Of a DNA stretch of 64,000 nt, positions 31,717 through 40,476 are shown in pieces; position 1 is the stretch's first letter; the number at the start of each line of letters is the position of its first letter. The translations under genes and the position numbers were made by a program. Origin of the DNA: Acidobacteriota bacterium (lineage in GTDB: Bacteria; Acidobacteriota; Thermoanaerobaculia; Thermoanaerobaculales; Thermoanaerobaculaceae); contig PKYI01000101.1 of assembly GCA_003133645.1 (NCBI GenBank), forward strand, positions 48,430 through 112,429, given 5' to 3'. The notes under the pieces are model-generated. The model did not search any database. It worked only from the letters and a program-made list of their open reading frames with translations, and was not told where the DNA came from.

Positions 31717-32400
31717 TCAATCCGCCGCCTCCGACAGGACCGACTCCTTCAGGTAGCTCATCTTCCCCTCGTTCACGACGAGGCCCCGCTGTTCCAGGTC
31801 GTTCATCAGGCGGGTCACGGTCTCGCGCGACGTCCCGATCGAGTTGGCGATGTCCTGATGCGTCGGGCGCCGGACCGCCACCCAACCGTTGCCGAGGATC
31901 TGCCCGTGCTGCTTCGCCAGGTCGATGAAGTACCGGGCGAGCCTCCCGACCACGTCGAGCGTCGCCAGCGACTCCATTTGCGCGTTCGAACGCCGCAGGC
32001 GCAAGGAGAGTTCGCGCAGCAGCTTGCGGGCGATCCCCGAGTGCTGTTCCAGGAGCCGCTCGAAGTCGCCGCGGCGGATGCAGTAGGCGACCGTCGCGAG
32101 TTGCGCCACGACGCTCGCGGAGCGCGTGGCGTCGTCGAGCAGCGCCATCTCGCCGAAGAACTGGCCGGGACCGAGCGTGGCCAGGATCAACTCCTTTCCG
32201 CCGGCCGACGAAACGCACACCTTGACCCTGCCGCTCGCGATCACGTAGAAGCTGTCGGCCCGCTCGTGCGCCGCGAACACCACCTCATCCCGCTGGAACT
32301 CCTGGCGCTCCGCGGCGCGGGCCAGAGCCTCGAGTTCCTGGGGTTCGAGTTCGCCGAAGAGCGAAGCCTTTCCGATCAGGTCGGTCAGCGCTGCGCACAT
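31717..32400 (-). CDS. Crp/Fnr family transcriptional regulator
   Basis: 227-residue regulator. Residues ~12-130 are a cyclic-nucleotide-binding domain with the phosphate-binding cassette FFGEMALLDDATRSASV, very like cAMP-binding Crp. Residues ~150-225 are the winged helix with recognition helix HQDIANSIGTSRETVTRLMNDLEQRG. No Fnr-type cysteine cluster is present, so a redox Fe-S sensor is unlikely. ATG at 32400 lies inside the end of the TPR lipoprotein gene (16-base overlap), after GAGGGAGATGACCC. The effector is unconfirmed; cAMP is the simplest guess. Its position in the hfq operon suggests it is made with general housekeeping functions. Confidence 0.92.
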   Translation of the reverse strand: MCAALTDLIGKASLFGELEPQELEALARAAERQEFQRDEVVFAAHERADSFYVIASGRVKVCVSSAGGKELILATLGPGQFFGEMALLDDATRSASVVAQLATVAYCIRRGDFERLLEQHSGIARKLLRELSLRLRRSNAQMESLATLDVVGRLARYFIDLAKQHGQILGNGWVAVRRPTHQDIANSIGTSRETVTRLMNDLEQRGLVVNEGKMSYLKESVLSEAAD

Positions 32401-33608
32401 GGGTCATCTCCCTCGCCCGCGACCCGGCGCACCAAGGCGGCGGCCGCTTCCCCGTCCACGGTTTCCGGGAGCTGCAGACACCCCTGTGCGGCCGCGCCGC
32501 ACCACCGCGGCGCTGGCCGCCGCAGGACCGTCGCCAGGCGATCCAGCGTCGCCGCCAGCTCCCGCGCCCCCACCACCCGGTTCGGGCCGAAACGCCGGGC
32601 GATCGCGTCGCCCGGAATCACCCCGGCGCGCGCCACGGTCACGATGTCGCGGCGCTCCTGCAGCTGGACGACGTCCTCGAACACCGGCACCGCGCCGGCG
32701 GCATCTGCGGCCAGCGCCGGCACCTCCCAGGCGATGATCGCCGCCAGTCCGGCGCGGCGCAGCGGCCGCGCCGCGAGGGCGTCGGTCAGGTATGGGGGCG
32801 CGTCGCTCAGGCGCAGGCGCCGCCGCGCGCCGGAGATCAGCTCGCAGCGGTGCGGGCTGTCGGCCGGCAGCCGCGTGTAGAACTCCAGGGCCAGGTCCCA
32901 TTGGCCGAGCGCCTGGGCGACGTTGCCCTTCAACTCCAGGCCCTCCGCGGTATCCGGCAACCCAGGCACGAGTTCGGCGGCCCCGCGGGTGTCGCGCAAC
33001 GCGAGCAGTGCGCGGACGGCGAGGAACCGGCCATCGACGGCACCCGGGGCGGTCTGGAGAGCCTCCCGGGCGCGCGCGAGGGCGCCGGCGGCGTCGCCCG
33101 AGCGCAGCAACGCGTTCCCCTGGGCGACCAGCCGCTCCGGGACGGCGCTCTCGATCTCGGTCGCCACCCGCCCCCACCCGGCGTCCGGCTGCAGCCCCGA
33201 CGCGGTGCGCGCGGCGGCCAGCGCCGCGCGTTCGTCGCCTTCGCGCCGCGCCGCGAGCACGACGAGGCCCCATGCGGACCCATACCCTGGGTTCGCCGTG
33301 GCGAGCGCCTTGGCCTCGGCAAGCACGGCCTCGCCGCGCAGGAACCGCAGTTCGAGTCCGGCCAGCGCCCGCACCGGATGGCCGGCCGGCAGCAGCCGCA
33401 GGCTCTCCTCGCCCTTGGATACCTCGCCGCCCTCGGCCGCCGCGACCGCCTCCCGCGCCGCCTCGAGCTGGGCCGGCGTCAACGCCGGACCCGCGATCGG
33501 CGGCCGGGTGGGGTCCGGCATCCGGCGAATCTGCAGCGGCGCGGTGCTGCGGCACGCGGCGAGCGCCACCACCGCCGCAAGAGCGAGCCTACTCGCCGCT
33601 CTGCGCAA
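32385..33608 (-). CDS. TPR-like outer-membrane or periplasmic lipoprotein
   Basis: 407-residue exported lipoprotein. The N-terminus RRAASRLALAAVVALAACRS is a type II signal peptide with lipobox LAAC. Residues ~45-250 are Ala-rich helical pairs with TPR character (AQGNALLRSGDAAGALARAREALQTAPG). Residues ~280-390 (GLAAIIAWEVPALAAD, VARAGVIPGD, ELAATLDRLATVL) look like two S-layer-homology-like segments, which often bind cell-wall material; this match is by eye only. The start is TTG at 33608, inside the end of hfq, with GGAG 6 bases upstream. Function unknown; translationally coupled to hfq and crp. Confidence 0.78.
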   Translation of the reverse strand: MRRAASRLALAAVVALAACRSTAPLQIRRMPDPTRPPIAGPALTPAQLEAAREAVAAAEGGEVSKGEESLRLLPAGHPVRALAGLELRFLRGEAVLAEAKALATANPGYGSAWGLVVLAARREGDERAALAAARTASGLQPDAGWGRVATEIESAVPERLVAQGNALLRSGDAAGALARAREALQTAPGAVDGRFLAVRALLALRDTRGAAELVPGLPDTAEGLELKGNVAQALGQWDLALEFYTRLPADSPHRCELISGARRRLRLSDAPPYLTDALAARPLRRAGLAAIIAWEVPALAADAAGAVPVFEDVVQLQERRDIVTVARAGVIPGDAIARRFGPNRVVGARELAATLDRLATVLRRPAPRWCGAAAQGCLQLPETVDGEAAAALVRRVAGEGDDPCAQR

Positions 33609-33846
33609 GGTGGTCTCCGTCGCCGCGGGCCAGGCAGACGGTGGCGATCGCGTGCTTGTAGACCAGGTGCTCGAGCCCGTGGCTTTCCACGATCAGGGCA
33701 TAGCGGTCGAACCGCTTCAGGATTCCGGTCACCCGCTTGCCGGTGAGGAGATAGACGTGGATCGGCCGCCCGTCCCGCCGTAAGGCGTAGAAAAAGCTGT
33801 CCTGCACGTTGACGCTGACCTTAGACCGGTCCTGTCCCTGTTCCAC
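33589..33846 (-). CDS. hfq: RNA chaperone Hfq
   Basis: 85-residue Sm-like protein that forms hexamers and pairs small RNAs with mRNAs. Sm1: QDSFFYALRRDGRPIHVYLLTGKRVTGILKRFDRYALIV. Sm2: LVYKHAIATV, close to the E. coli YKHAIST. Position 8 Gln of the proximal face is kept in VQDSFF. The start was moved from the ORF-track TTG to GTG at 33846 because GGGAGG lies exactly 6 bases upstream; this GTG is inside miaA, 26 bases before its stop. The miaA-hfq pairing is the classic bacterial arrangement. The C-terminal tail is short (~10 residues). Confidence 0.95.
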   Translation of the reverse strand: MEQGQDRSKVSVNVQDSFFYALRRDGRPIHVYLLTGKRVTGILKRFDRYALIVESHGLEHLVYKHAIATVCLARGDGDHLAQSGE

Positions 33847-34756
33847 CGCGCGCCTCCCGTCGGCCGATCGCAACCGCCAGCAACTCGTCGCCGCGACCGG
33901 CCAGCCACTGCACGCCCGTCTCCCGCCGCAACCAGGTCATCTGCCGCTTCGCGAGCTTCCTGGTTGCCGCCGCCGCCAACTCGGCCGCCTCGCCCGCGGT
34001 CAGCTCTCCGGCCAGCACCCGGCACGACTCCCGGTAGCCGATCGCCTTGAGGGCGTGGCAATCAGGCGAGAGGCCACCCCCAAGCAGCCCTCTCACCTCG
34101 TCGACGAGCCCGGCGGCGAACATCCGATCCACCCGCTGGGCAATCGTAGCATGAAGCCCCGCCCGATCCGGACCGATGCCGAACAACGTGAAGGCGTAGC
34201 GCAGATTACCCCTCGGATTCTCCTGCCACAGCTCGCTCATCGCCCGGCCGGCGGTGAGGCACACCTCGAGCGCGCGCAGCGTGCGCTGCCGGTCGTTGGC
34301 CGCGATGCGCGTCGCGGCAGCTGGGTCGAGCGCCGCCAGGCGCGCCCGCAGCTGTGCCCGGTCGCGGGCCCACTCTCTTTCGAGCTGATCCCGCACCGCC
34401 GCGTCCTTCGGCGGCTCTGGGAACAGCCCGAACAGGAGCGCCCGCACGTAGAAGTGCGTACCACCCACGACCACCGGCACCTTTCCCCTCGCCCGGATGT
34501 CGGCGATCGCAGCGTCGGCGTCGCGCACGAACATCCCGGCGGAATAGCGCTCGGCCGGATCGGCCACGTCGATCAGGTGGTGGCGGACCGCCTCCCGCAG
34601 CGCCGGCTCGGGTTTGGCCGTGCCGATGTCGAGGCCGCGGTAGACGGCGAACGCGTCGGCCGACACGACCTCGCCACCGACCCGCTGCGCGAACGCGGCG
34701 CCGAGCGCGGTCTTCCCCGATGCCGTCGGACCCACGATCACGACCAGCTCACTCAC
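33821..34756 (-). CDS. miaA: tRNA dimethylallyltransferase MiaA
   Basis: 311-residue enzyme that adds a dimethylallyl group to A37 of tRNAs reading codons that start with U. P-loop VIVGPTASGKTAL at ~6-18, then VSADAFAVYRGLDIGTAKP (substrate-binding Asp), VGGTHFYVRALLFG, and the C-terminal ALKAIGYRE and TRKLAKRQMTWLRR elements. The GTG at 34756 follows GAGGAGGGGGACCG and overlaps the comEC stop by 8 bases; its end overlaps hfq. The usual SADSMQVYRGLDIGTAKP reads SADAFAVYRG here, a conservative change. Length is typical (~310). Confidence 0.96.
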   Translation of the reverse strand: MSELVVIVGPTASGKTALGAAFAQRVGGEVVSADAFAVYRGLDIGTAKPEPALREAVRHHLIDVADPAERYSAGMFVRDADAAIADIRARGKVPVVVGGTHFYVRALLFGLFPEPPKDAAVRDQLEREWARDRAQLRARLAALDPAAATRIAANDRQRTLRALEVCLTAGRAMSELWQENPRGNLRYAFTLFGIGPDRAGLHATIAQRVDRMFAAGLVDEVRGLLGGGLSPDCHALKAIGYRESCRVLAGELTAGEAAELAAAATRKLAKRQMTWLRRETGVQWLAGRGDELLAVAIGRREARGGTGTGPV

Positions 34757-37061
34757 CGGTCCCCCTCCTCACCCGCGCGACCCGCACCGGCTCACCGGGA
34801 CCCACCGTCAGCGGTCCGGCGTCGTTCCACCCGATCCAGACCACGCCCCCATCCTGCGCGACCAGGACCGCCGGGATCGCAAGAGCCCGCCGCGCCACCG
34901 CTGGGTCAGGGTACGCGAAACGGGGACGCACCCCCGTCGCCGCCAGCGCGATCAGCGGCCGGACCGCGGCAAGGAACGCCGGCGTGGACGACGTCCGCGA
35001 GCCGTGGTGCGGCAGTTGCATCACCTCGCCCTCGATCCGGCCGCCGTGGGCGAGCAGCGCCGCCTCGCCGCGCGCCTCGATATCGCCCGCGATCACGAGG
35101 CGGGGTCCACCCAGGTCTACGCGCGCGACCAGGCTCGCGTCGTTGTCGACCCCTTCCATCGTGGCGGGAGGCCACAGGACCTCCCAGGTCGCGCCGCCCA
35201 GGATGACCGCCTGGCCGCGCTCGAGCGGGATTTCCTCCACTCCGCGCAGGCGTGCAATCCTCCTCAGGGGCGCGATCTCGGCGCGGTCCCCGAGCGCGCG
35301 GGGAAAGGCGAACTTCCGCACCGGCATCCGTTCGAGCAGCAGCGCCGCCCCGCCGGTGTGATCGGCATCGGGGTGTGTCACCACCAGCGCATCGAGGCGC
35401 CGCACCCGCACCCGGGCGAGTTCCCGCCACGCCTCGACCGGCGAGCGGCCGGCGTCCACCAGGGCCGCGCGCTCGCCGCTGCGGACCAGCAGCGCCATCC
35501 CTTCCCGCACGCCCAGCGCCCGGACCTCGTGCCGCCACCCGAACGATCCGGGGCCCGCCATCCAGGCGACGGTCGCGGCGACGAGCAGCAGCGCGGCAGG
35601 CAAGGCCGCGCGCGAGCGGGTCAGGGCGACGAGCCCGAGGACCCCCAGCAGGAGCGCGAGCGCCGGCGTGAGCGGCGCGAACGGCACGCTGGCCGCCCCG
35701 CCCACTGCCGAGGCGCGATCGAGCAGCCACTGGCCCGCCGCCACCGCTTCGAGCCCGATGCCTCCCAGCCGGGCCGAAACCGACGCCGCGGCGAGCGACG
35801 CCAGGCTCGCGCCCACCAGGACGAGTTCCAAGGGTGCCGCCAGCACGCTCGCTACGATCCCCAGCAGAGGCACCAGCGAGAAGGTCGCCCCCACCAACGG
35901 GCTCGACGCACCCTGCGCGACGACGGCGACCGCCAACGCGAGCGACAGGCGCTGCGGCAGCGCTCGGAGGGCGAGCGCGAGCGGTTCGACCCACCGCACC
36001 AACGCGAGCGTGACGAACGCGGAGAGCTGGAAACCGGGCTGGACGAGCACCGAGGGCTCCAGCAGCGCGAGGCCGGCGACGATCCCCCAGACGGCGGGTA
36101 ACGCCTCGAGCGGCCGCCCGAGCTGGCGCGCGAACAGATACGCGACCGCCCCAGCGGCGGCCCGCCGCACCGGCGCGTTGCCGCCGGCGAGCAGCGCAAA
36201 CGCGACCACGGCAACCGCCACGAGCCAGCGCCGGGTCGCGGGGGCAACTCCTGCCGCGTTCAGCAGCGCCCAGACGAGCACCGCGACCAGGCCGACGTGG
36301 AGCCCCGACACCGACAGCAGGTGGACGAGCCCCGAGCGCCGCATGCTGGCTACCTCGCCCTCCTGCAGCGATTCCTGGCGCTGCAGCACGAGCGCGGCCG
36401 CGAGCCCGGCCGCGCGCAACCGGCGGACGTCGGTTCCTGCGCTCGCTTCGAGCGCCCGGACGCCAGCGTCGCGGACCCGGTCCACGCGCGAACCCCCGGC
36501 CGCACGGTGCGCGAGCAGCAGCGTCTTCACCCGCAGGCGCCCGGCCGCCAGCGGCAGGGTGCGGTCGAAGACGAGTTCGCCGCTCCCCTCCAGGCGCGAG
36601 CCCGAAGCCGGTAGCTCGGCGAGACCCACCGGGGCGGTGACGTCGAGCTCCATCTCCCGCGGCCGCGCGAGTTCGCGCCCTTGCCCCTCAAGGCGCACCA
36701 CCCGGACCCGGTTCCCCCAGCCGCGCACGCCGCTTACCCAACCGTCCCGGACCGTGACTACGAAGCGGACCGGCACCGCCTTGCCGGCGAGCCCGGGCGG
36801 TGTCCGGGCCGCAAAGGCGCACGCGGCGAGCCCGAGCCCGACGCCCGCCATGACCCACCAGCCCCACCGCCGGCCCTCACCCACCAGGCCGCGCCACGCT
36901 GCCAGCGAAACGACCGCCGCGAGCGGGACGCCCCACCCCACGGCCGGCGGTGCGAAATTGCCGAACGCGACCGCAGCGACGGCGCTCGCGCCCAGCGCGA
37001 TCAGGCGCGATCCCGGGGCCTCAGGCCGCGCCGCGACTAAATGACGCCAGGATTTCCACAT
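34749..37061 (-). CDS. comEC: DNA internalization competence protein ComEC/Rec2
   Basis: 770-residue inner-membrane protein that carries single-stranded DNA into the cytosol during natural transformation. The N-terminus holds two or three membrane helices and an OB-like domain (~95-200). The competence core follows at ~265-510, with SGLVHLLSVSGLHVGLVAVLVWALL, GGNAPVRRAAAGAVAYLFARQLGRP and many helices. The C-terminal ~250 residues form a metallo-beta-lactamase-like domain with THPDADHTGG and LPHHGSRTSS. All three ComEC parts are thus present. ATG at 37061 overlaps rumA by 41 bases; no good ribosome site, so it may depend on coupling. Other competence genes are not in the window. Confidence 0.93.
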   Translation of the reverse strand: MWKSWRHLVAARPEAPGSRLIALGASAVAAVAFGNFAPPAVGWGVPLAAVVSLAAWRGLVGEGRRWGWWVMAGVGLGLAACAFAARTPPGLAGKAVPVRFVVTVRDGWVSGVRGWGNRVRVVRLEGQGRELARPREMELDVTAPVGLAELPASGSRLEGSGELVFDRTLPLAAGRLRVKTLLLAHRAAGGSRVDRVRDAGVRALEASAGTDVRRLRAAGLAAALVLQRQESLQEGEVASMRRSGLVHLLSVSGLHVGLVAVLVWALLNAAGVAPATRRWLVAVAVVAFALLAGGNAPVRRAAAGAVAYLFARQLGRPLEALPAVWGIVAGLALLEPSVLVQPGFQLSAFVTLALVRWVEPLALALRALPQRLSLALAVAVVAQGASSPLVGATFSLVPLLGIVASVLAAPLELVLVGASLASLAAASVSARLGGIGLEAVAAGQWLLDRASAVGGAASVPFAPLTPALALLLGVLGLVALTRSRAALPAALLLVAATVAWMAGPGSFGWRHEVRALGVREGMALLVRSGERAALVDAGRSPVEAWRELARVRVRRLDALVVTHPDADHTGGAALLLERMPVRKFAFPRALGDRAEIAPLRRIARLRGVEEIPLERGQAVILGGATWEVLWPPATMEGVDNDASLVARVDLGGPRLVIAGDIEARGEAALLAHGGRIEGEVMQLPHHGSRTSSTPAFLAAVRPLIALAATGVRPRFAYPDPAVARRALAIPAVLVAQDGGVVWIGWNDAGPLTVGPGEPVRVARVRRGTGE

Positions 37062-38256
37062 GGTGCGATCCGGCGAACAGGTCCCACAGCTCGGCCGACT
37101 CCAGACGGTACCCGCTCGCGAGCAGACGGCCGCCGTCGCGGCCGAACCTCGCGGCGTCGCAGGCCAGCAGCACGATCCGTTCGGGGCGCCAGCGCACGAG
37201 GCCCTCCGCCGCCGGCCGCGACAGCCCCGTCCTGGGAGGGTCCACGATCGCGAGCGTGCCGGCCGCCGCGCCCGGCGCCGCAAGATAGGCCTCCGCCGCA
37301 GCCGCGATCACCGTGGCCTCGGGCAGGTTCCGCCGCGCCGCTGCGGCCGCCGGTCTGGACGCCTCCACGACCGTCACGTCGCCGGCCCCGGCGTGCCCCG
37401 CCGCCGCCGCCAGGAACCCGACGCCGCCGTACAGGTCCACGACACGGGCCGGGTCGGCTGCTCGAACGAGCTCGGTCACCGTCGCGAACAGGCCGGGCAC
37501 GAGGTGGCGGTTTCCCTGGAAGAACACCCCGACCGGCACGCAAAGCGGAACAGGTAAGTACATCATCACGCCGGTCTCACCCCAGCCGCCCGGCACGATC
37601 TCACCGTCGCCGGTGAGCCGATGGAAGCCCGCGAGTTCGCCCAGCGGCCCGCCGGGCACCGTGGCACCCCGCCATCCGGCGACCGCCTTCTCCCCCGCCA
37701 GGTCCTCGATCCACTCGAGCTCCCCATCCCCGGCCCCGGCGAGCCTCAGTGCGCCGGCAACCTCGGGCAGCGCCCGCAGCAGGAGCGGCGACACGACGCG
37801 GCACGGGGCGATCGCCACCACGTCGTGCGAGCGAGCGGCGCGAAAACCGAGCACTCCGTGCGCCGAGTCCCAGTGCAGTCTGGCGCGCAGCCGCCACCCC
37901 ATTGCCGAGACGCGAACCGGCGCTTCCCGCACCGCGTCGGCCAGGACGGGCGGCGCGTGGCGCAGGGCGCCGATTGCGGCGCTGCGCAGGACCTCGGACG
38001 CGGCCGCACGTTGCAGGTGAGCCAGGTCGCAGCCGCCGCACGCGCCCGCCACCGGGCACGGGGCCGGTTCTCGCCAGGGACTCGCGGCGATCACCTCCCG
38101 CGTGCGGGCCTCCACGATGCCCGCGCGCTCACGCTCGACCTCGGCGTCCACCACCTCCCCGGGGAGCGCACCGGCCACGAACCACACCTTAACGCCGCTC
38201 CTGGCGACGCCGCGGCCACCGCCGGCGAGCCCCGTGATCTCAAGCCGCACCGGCAT
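37021..38256 (-). CDS. Class I SAM-dependent RNA (uracil-5-)methyltransferase, RumA/RlmD type
   Basis: 411-residue RNA methyltransferase of the TrmA/RumA family that makes 5-methyluridine. N-terminal TRAM-like domain (RLEITGLAGGGRGVARSG). The [4Fe-4S] cysteines are in APCPVAGACGGCDLAHL. SAM loop: VVDLYGGVGFLAAAAG. DPPRTG motif: LAIVDPPRTGLSR. The catalytic Cys is in IVLLACDAARFGRD, where VSCNPATLARD is usual, so Asn is replaced by Asp. It could be 23S rRNA m5U1939 or m5U747 methyltransferase; sequence alone does not settle this. ATG at 38256 follows TGGAG and overlaps the orf222 end by 17 bases. Confidence 0.9.
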   Translation of the reverse strand: MPVRLEITGLAGGGRGVARSGVKVWFVAGALPGEVVDAEVERERAGIVEARTREVIAASPWREPAPCPVAGACGGCDLAHLQRAAASEVLRSAAIGALRHAPPVLADAVREAPVRVSAMGWRLRARLHWDSAHGVLGFRAARSHDVVAIAPCRVVSPLLLRALPEVAGALRLAGAGDGELEWIEDLAGEKAVAGWRGATVPGGPLGELAGFHRLTGDGEIVPGGWGETGVMMYLPVPLCVPVGVFFQGNRHLVPGLFATVTELVRAADPARVVDLYGGVGFLAAAAGHAGAGDVTVVEASRPAAAAARRNLPEATVIAAAAEAYLAAPGAAAGTLAIVDPPRTGLSRPAAEGLVRWRPERIVLLACDAARFGRDGGRLLASGYRLESAELWDLFAGSHHVEILASFSRGAA

Positions 38257-38908
38257 CGAGCTCCAGGCGCGGCACGCCGACCAGCCGGCGCACCGCCTTG
38301 AAGACAAGGGCGCGACGGGTGCGCTCGCGGACGTCGGTCTCGAGGCCAAGACGTTCCAGGCTCTCCCCGACCTCGTGTTCGATGGCCCTCTTCGCATCGG
38401 CCGGGAGTGCGCGCGCCAGCGCGTCCAGCGCGCCGAACTCGAGGTCCGCAAGGGCCTTCTCGATTGCCGCCGGATCGCCATCCGCGGGCACGCTCGCCAC
38501 CGCGCGCTCGAGGTCGCCGAGCACCTCGCGGACGGCCCGCTGTTCGCTCCAGCGCGCCTCGGCGTCGCCGATGGCGGCTACGAGCGCAGCCAGCGCCGCC
38601 ACAACGTCCGGGGCCGGCACCGCCTCGGCGGCGCCGGCGCGCGCCGCCATCAGCCTCTTGCCGTGGCGCGCCACCGCGTGGCGGCAGTACGAGAGCGACG
38701 ACACCGGATCTTCCTCGCGTTCGCGCCGCCGCTCCCAGGCTTCCGCGATCCCGGCCAGGACCGCCGCGAGCGGAACGCCTTCCCGCCACCACCGCCGCAG
38801 CAGTGCAAAGTCCTTCGGCGAGAAGAGGAACGGGGTCCCGCGCAACGCCGCAAAGTGGTCCTCGACCGCGCGGTAGTAGGCGATCTCGGCGTCGTCAGGG
38901 TCGGTCAT
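38240..38908 (-). CDS. Conserved-looking helical protein of unknown function
   Basis: 222-residue soluble protein that I cannot assign. The N-terminal ~95 residues look the more constrained: YYRAVEDHFAALRGTPFLFSPKDFALLRRWWREGVPL, followed by VSSLSYCRHAV. The rest is Ala/Glu/Arg-rich and helical, with a possible coiled coil at ~125-200. No membrane segment or signal peptide. ATG at 38908 has GAGG five bases upstream. It is wedged between coaX (15 bp) and rumA (17-base overlap), so it is a real, cotranslated gene. The wedge between cofactor and RNA-modification genes gives no clear role. Confidence 0.7.
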   Translation of the reverse strand: MTDPDDAEIAYYRAVEDHFAALRGTPFLFSPKDFALLRRWWREGVPLAAVLAGIAEAWERRREREEDPVSSLSYCRHAVARHGKRLMAARAGAAEAVPAPDVVAALAALVAAIGDAEARWSEQRAVREVLGDLERAVASVPADGDPAAIEKALADLEFGALDALARALPADAKRAIEHEVGESLERLGLETDVRERTRRALVFKAVRRLVGVPRLELDAGAA

Positions 38909-38923
38909 CGCGGCCTCGCCCCC

Positions 38924-39697
38924 TCAAACGCACTCCGGGCGGTTCCGCTCCCACAGCAGGCGCAGCCCCTTGAGCGTGAGGTCGTCGTCGATCGCGTCGA
39001 AGATCTCGGTGTAGCGGGCGATCACCCGAGCGAGACCGCCGGTCGCAACCACGCGACCGCCCCCGAGCTCGGCGAGCACGCGCCGCGTGAGGCCCTCGGT
39101 CAGCCCCACATACCCGAGCACGATCCCCGCCTGCATCGAGTCCACGGTGCCCTTCCCGATCGCACGCTCCGGGGCCGCGAGCTCGATGCGCGGCAGCTTC
39201 GCGGCGCGCGAGAAGAGCGCCTCCGCCGAGATCTCGAGGCCGGGCGCGATCACGCCCCCGACGTACTCGCCCTTCCCGGAGACCACGTCCCACGTAGTGG
39301 CCGTGCCGAAGTCCACGACGACGCACGGACCGCCGTGCTCGGCGAACGCCGCGACCGCGTTGCAGAGGCGGTCCGCCCCGAGTTCGAGCGGGGTGTCGAC
39401 CCGCAGCGGCATGCCCGACTTGATCCCGGGCGCCACGAACAGCGGTTCGGCGTGCAGGTAGGTCGCGATGGCCGCCCGCATCGCGCCGTCGATCTGGGGC
39501 ACCACCGAACCCACGATCACGCCCTTGATGTCCTCCGGCCTAATCTCCGCCCACTGGCAGAGCTGCCGCAGGAAGATGCCGAGCTCGTCCACGGTGCGCT
39601 CGTGTACGGTCGTCAGCCGCCACCGCCGGAGGATCTCGCCGCCGCGGAAGACGCCGATCGTCATGTGGGTGTTTCCTACGTCGAGGGCAAGGAGCAT
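38924..39697 (-). CDS. coaX: Type III pantothenate kinase
   Basis: 257-residue ASKHA-fold kinase that phosphorylates pantothenate as the first step of coenzyme A synthesis. LLALDVGNTHMTIGVF is the N-terminal phosphate-binding strand; GADRLCNAVAA, VVVDFGTATTWDVV and YVGGVIAPGLEISAEAL follow, and VVATGGLARVI closes the adenosine-binding half. Length matches CoaX (~255). The ATG at 39697 overlaps the birA stop (TGATG). The birA-coaX pairing is common in many phyla. Type III kinases need a monovalent cation and are not inhibited by CoA. Confidence 0.96.
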   Translation of the reverse strand: MLLALDVGNTHMTIGVFRGGEILRRWRLTTVHERTVDELGIFLRQLCQWAEIRPEDIKGVIVGSVVPQIDGAMRAAIATYLHAEPLFVAPGIKSGMPLRVDTPLELGADRLCNAVAAFAEHGGPCVVVDFGTATTWDVVSGKGEYVGGVIAPGLEISAEALFSRAAKLPRIELAAPERAIGKGTVDSMQAGIVLGYVGLTEGLTRRVLAELGGGRVVATGGLARVIARYTEIFDAIDDDLTLKGLRLLWERNRPECV

Positions 39698-40476
39698 CAC
39701 ACGCCTCCGGGAACCCCGTCGGGCACGATCTCGCCGACCGCGAAGCGCCGCACTTCCCCCGCCACCGCGAGTTCGAGGCGGCCGTCGCGGCCCAGGCCCG
39801 CGAAGCGGCCCTCCACCACACCGGTCTCCAACCGCAGGCGGACGGCGTCGCCGCGACGGTGGACCGAGCGCGCCTCCCACTCGGCGTGGGTGGTTTCGCT
39901 CCGGGTGAGCGCCTCGTGAATCCGCGTCAGGAAGCGGCTCGCGATCACGCGGATCGCGTCCCCGGCGTCGCCGGAGAAGCCGAGCGCCGCGAGCGACACC
40001 GGTCGCACGGGGTCGCCGGCATCGAGTTCGGGGGAGATCGCCACATTGATGCCGAACCCCACCGTCGCCCACACGCTCTCCCCGCCTCCCCGGCTGCGGC
40101 AGAGCACGCCGCCCAGCTTGCGCCCACCCACCTCGAGGTCGTTCGGCCACTTCAGGCCGACAGCCACGCCGGGAACGAGTCTTTCCACGGCCTCGGCGAG
40201 CACCACGCCCGCCGCGATCGGCAGCAGGGCCAGCGCGGCGACGGGCATCGGCCCCAGCCAGTTGGCGTAGAGGCCGCCCGCCGGCGACGCCCAGCGATTG
40301 CCGCCGCGCCCCCGCCCCCCGGTCTGGCGCCCGGCGAGGACGAGAGTCTCGGGCAACGGCTCCGCGTCGGCCGTCGGCCAGAACTCCATCAGGCGTTCGG
40401 CGAACGATGCGGTGGAGTCGAGCTCGTCGAACCAGACGACGTTGGCCGGCGGCGGCGGCGACAGCAGTGGGATCAA
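39697..40476 (-). CDS. birA: Biotin--[acetyl-CoA-carboxylase] ligase, group I (no DNA-binding domain)
   Basis: 259-residue ligase that attaches biotin to carboxylase carrier protein through biotinyl-AMP. ELDSTASFAERLM, the biotin loop GGRGRGGNRWASPAGGLYAN, LKWPNDLEVGGRKLGGVLC and GFGINVAI are all present. The C-terminal domain ends RRFAVGEIVPDGV. There is no N-terminal helix-turn-helix, so it is not a repressor. The start is TTG at 40476, which overlaps the valS stop (TTGA) and has GGGAG two bases upstream; no ATG or GTG near the N-terminus gives a complete protein. Confidence 0.93.
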   Translation of the reverse strand: MIPLLSPPPPANVVWFDELDSTASFAERLMEFWPTADAEPLPETLVLAGRQTGGRGRGGNRWASPAGGLYANWLGPMPVAALALLPIAAGVVLAEAVERLVPGVAVGLKWPNDLEVGGRKLGGVLCRSRGGGESVWATVGFGINVAISPELDAGDPVRPVSLAALGFSGDAGDAIRVIASRFLTRIHEALTRSETTHAEWEARSVHRRGDAVRLRLETGVVEGRFAGLGRDGRLELAVAGEVRRFAVGEIVPDGVPGGV

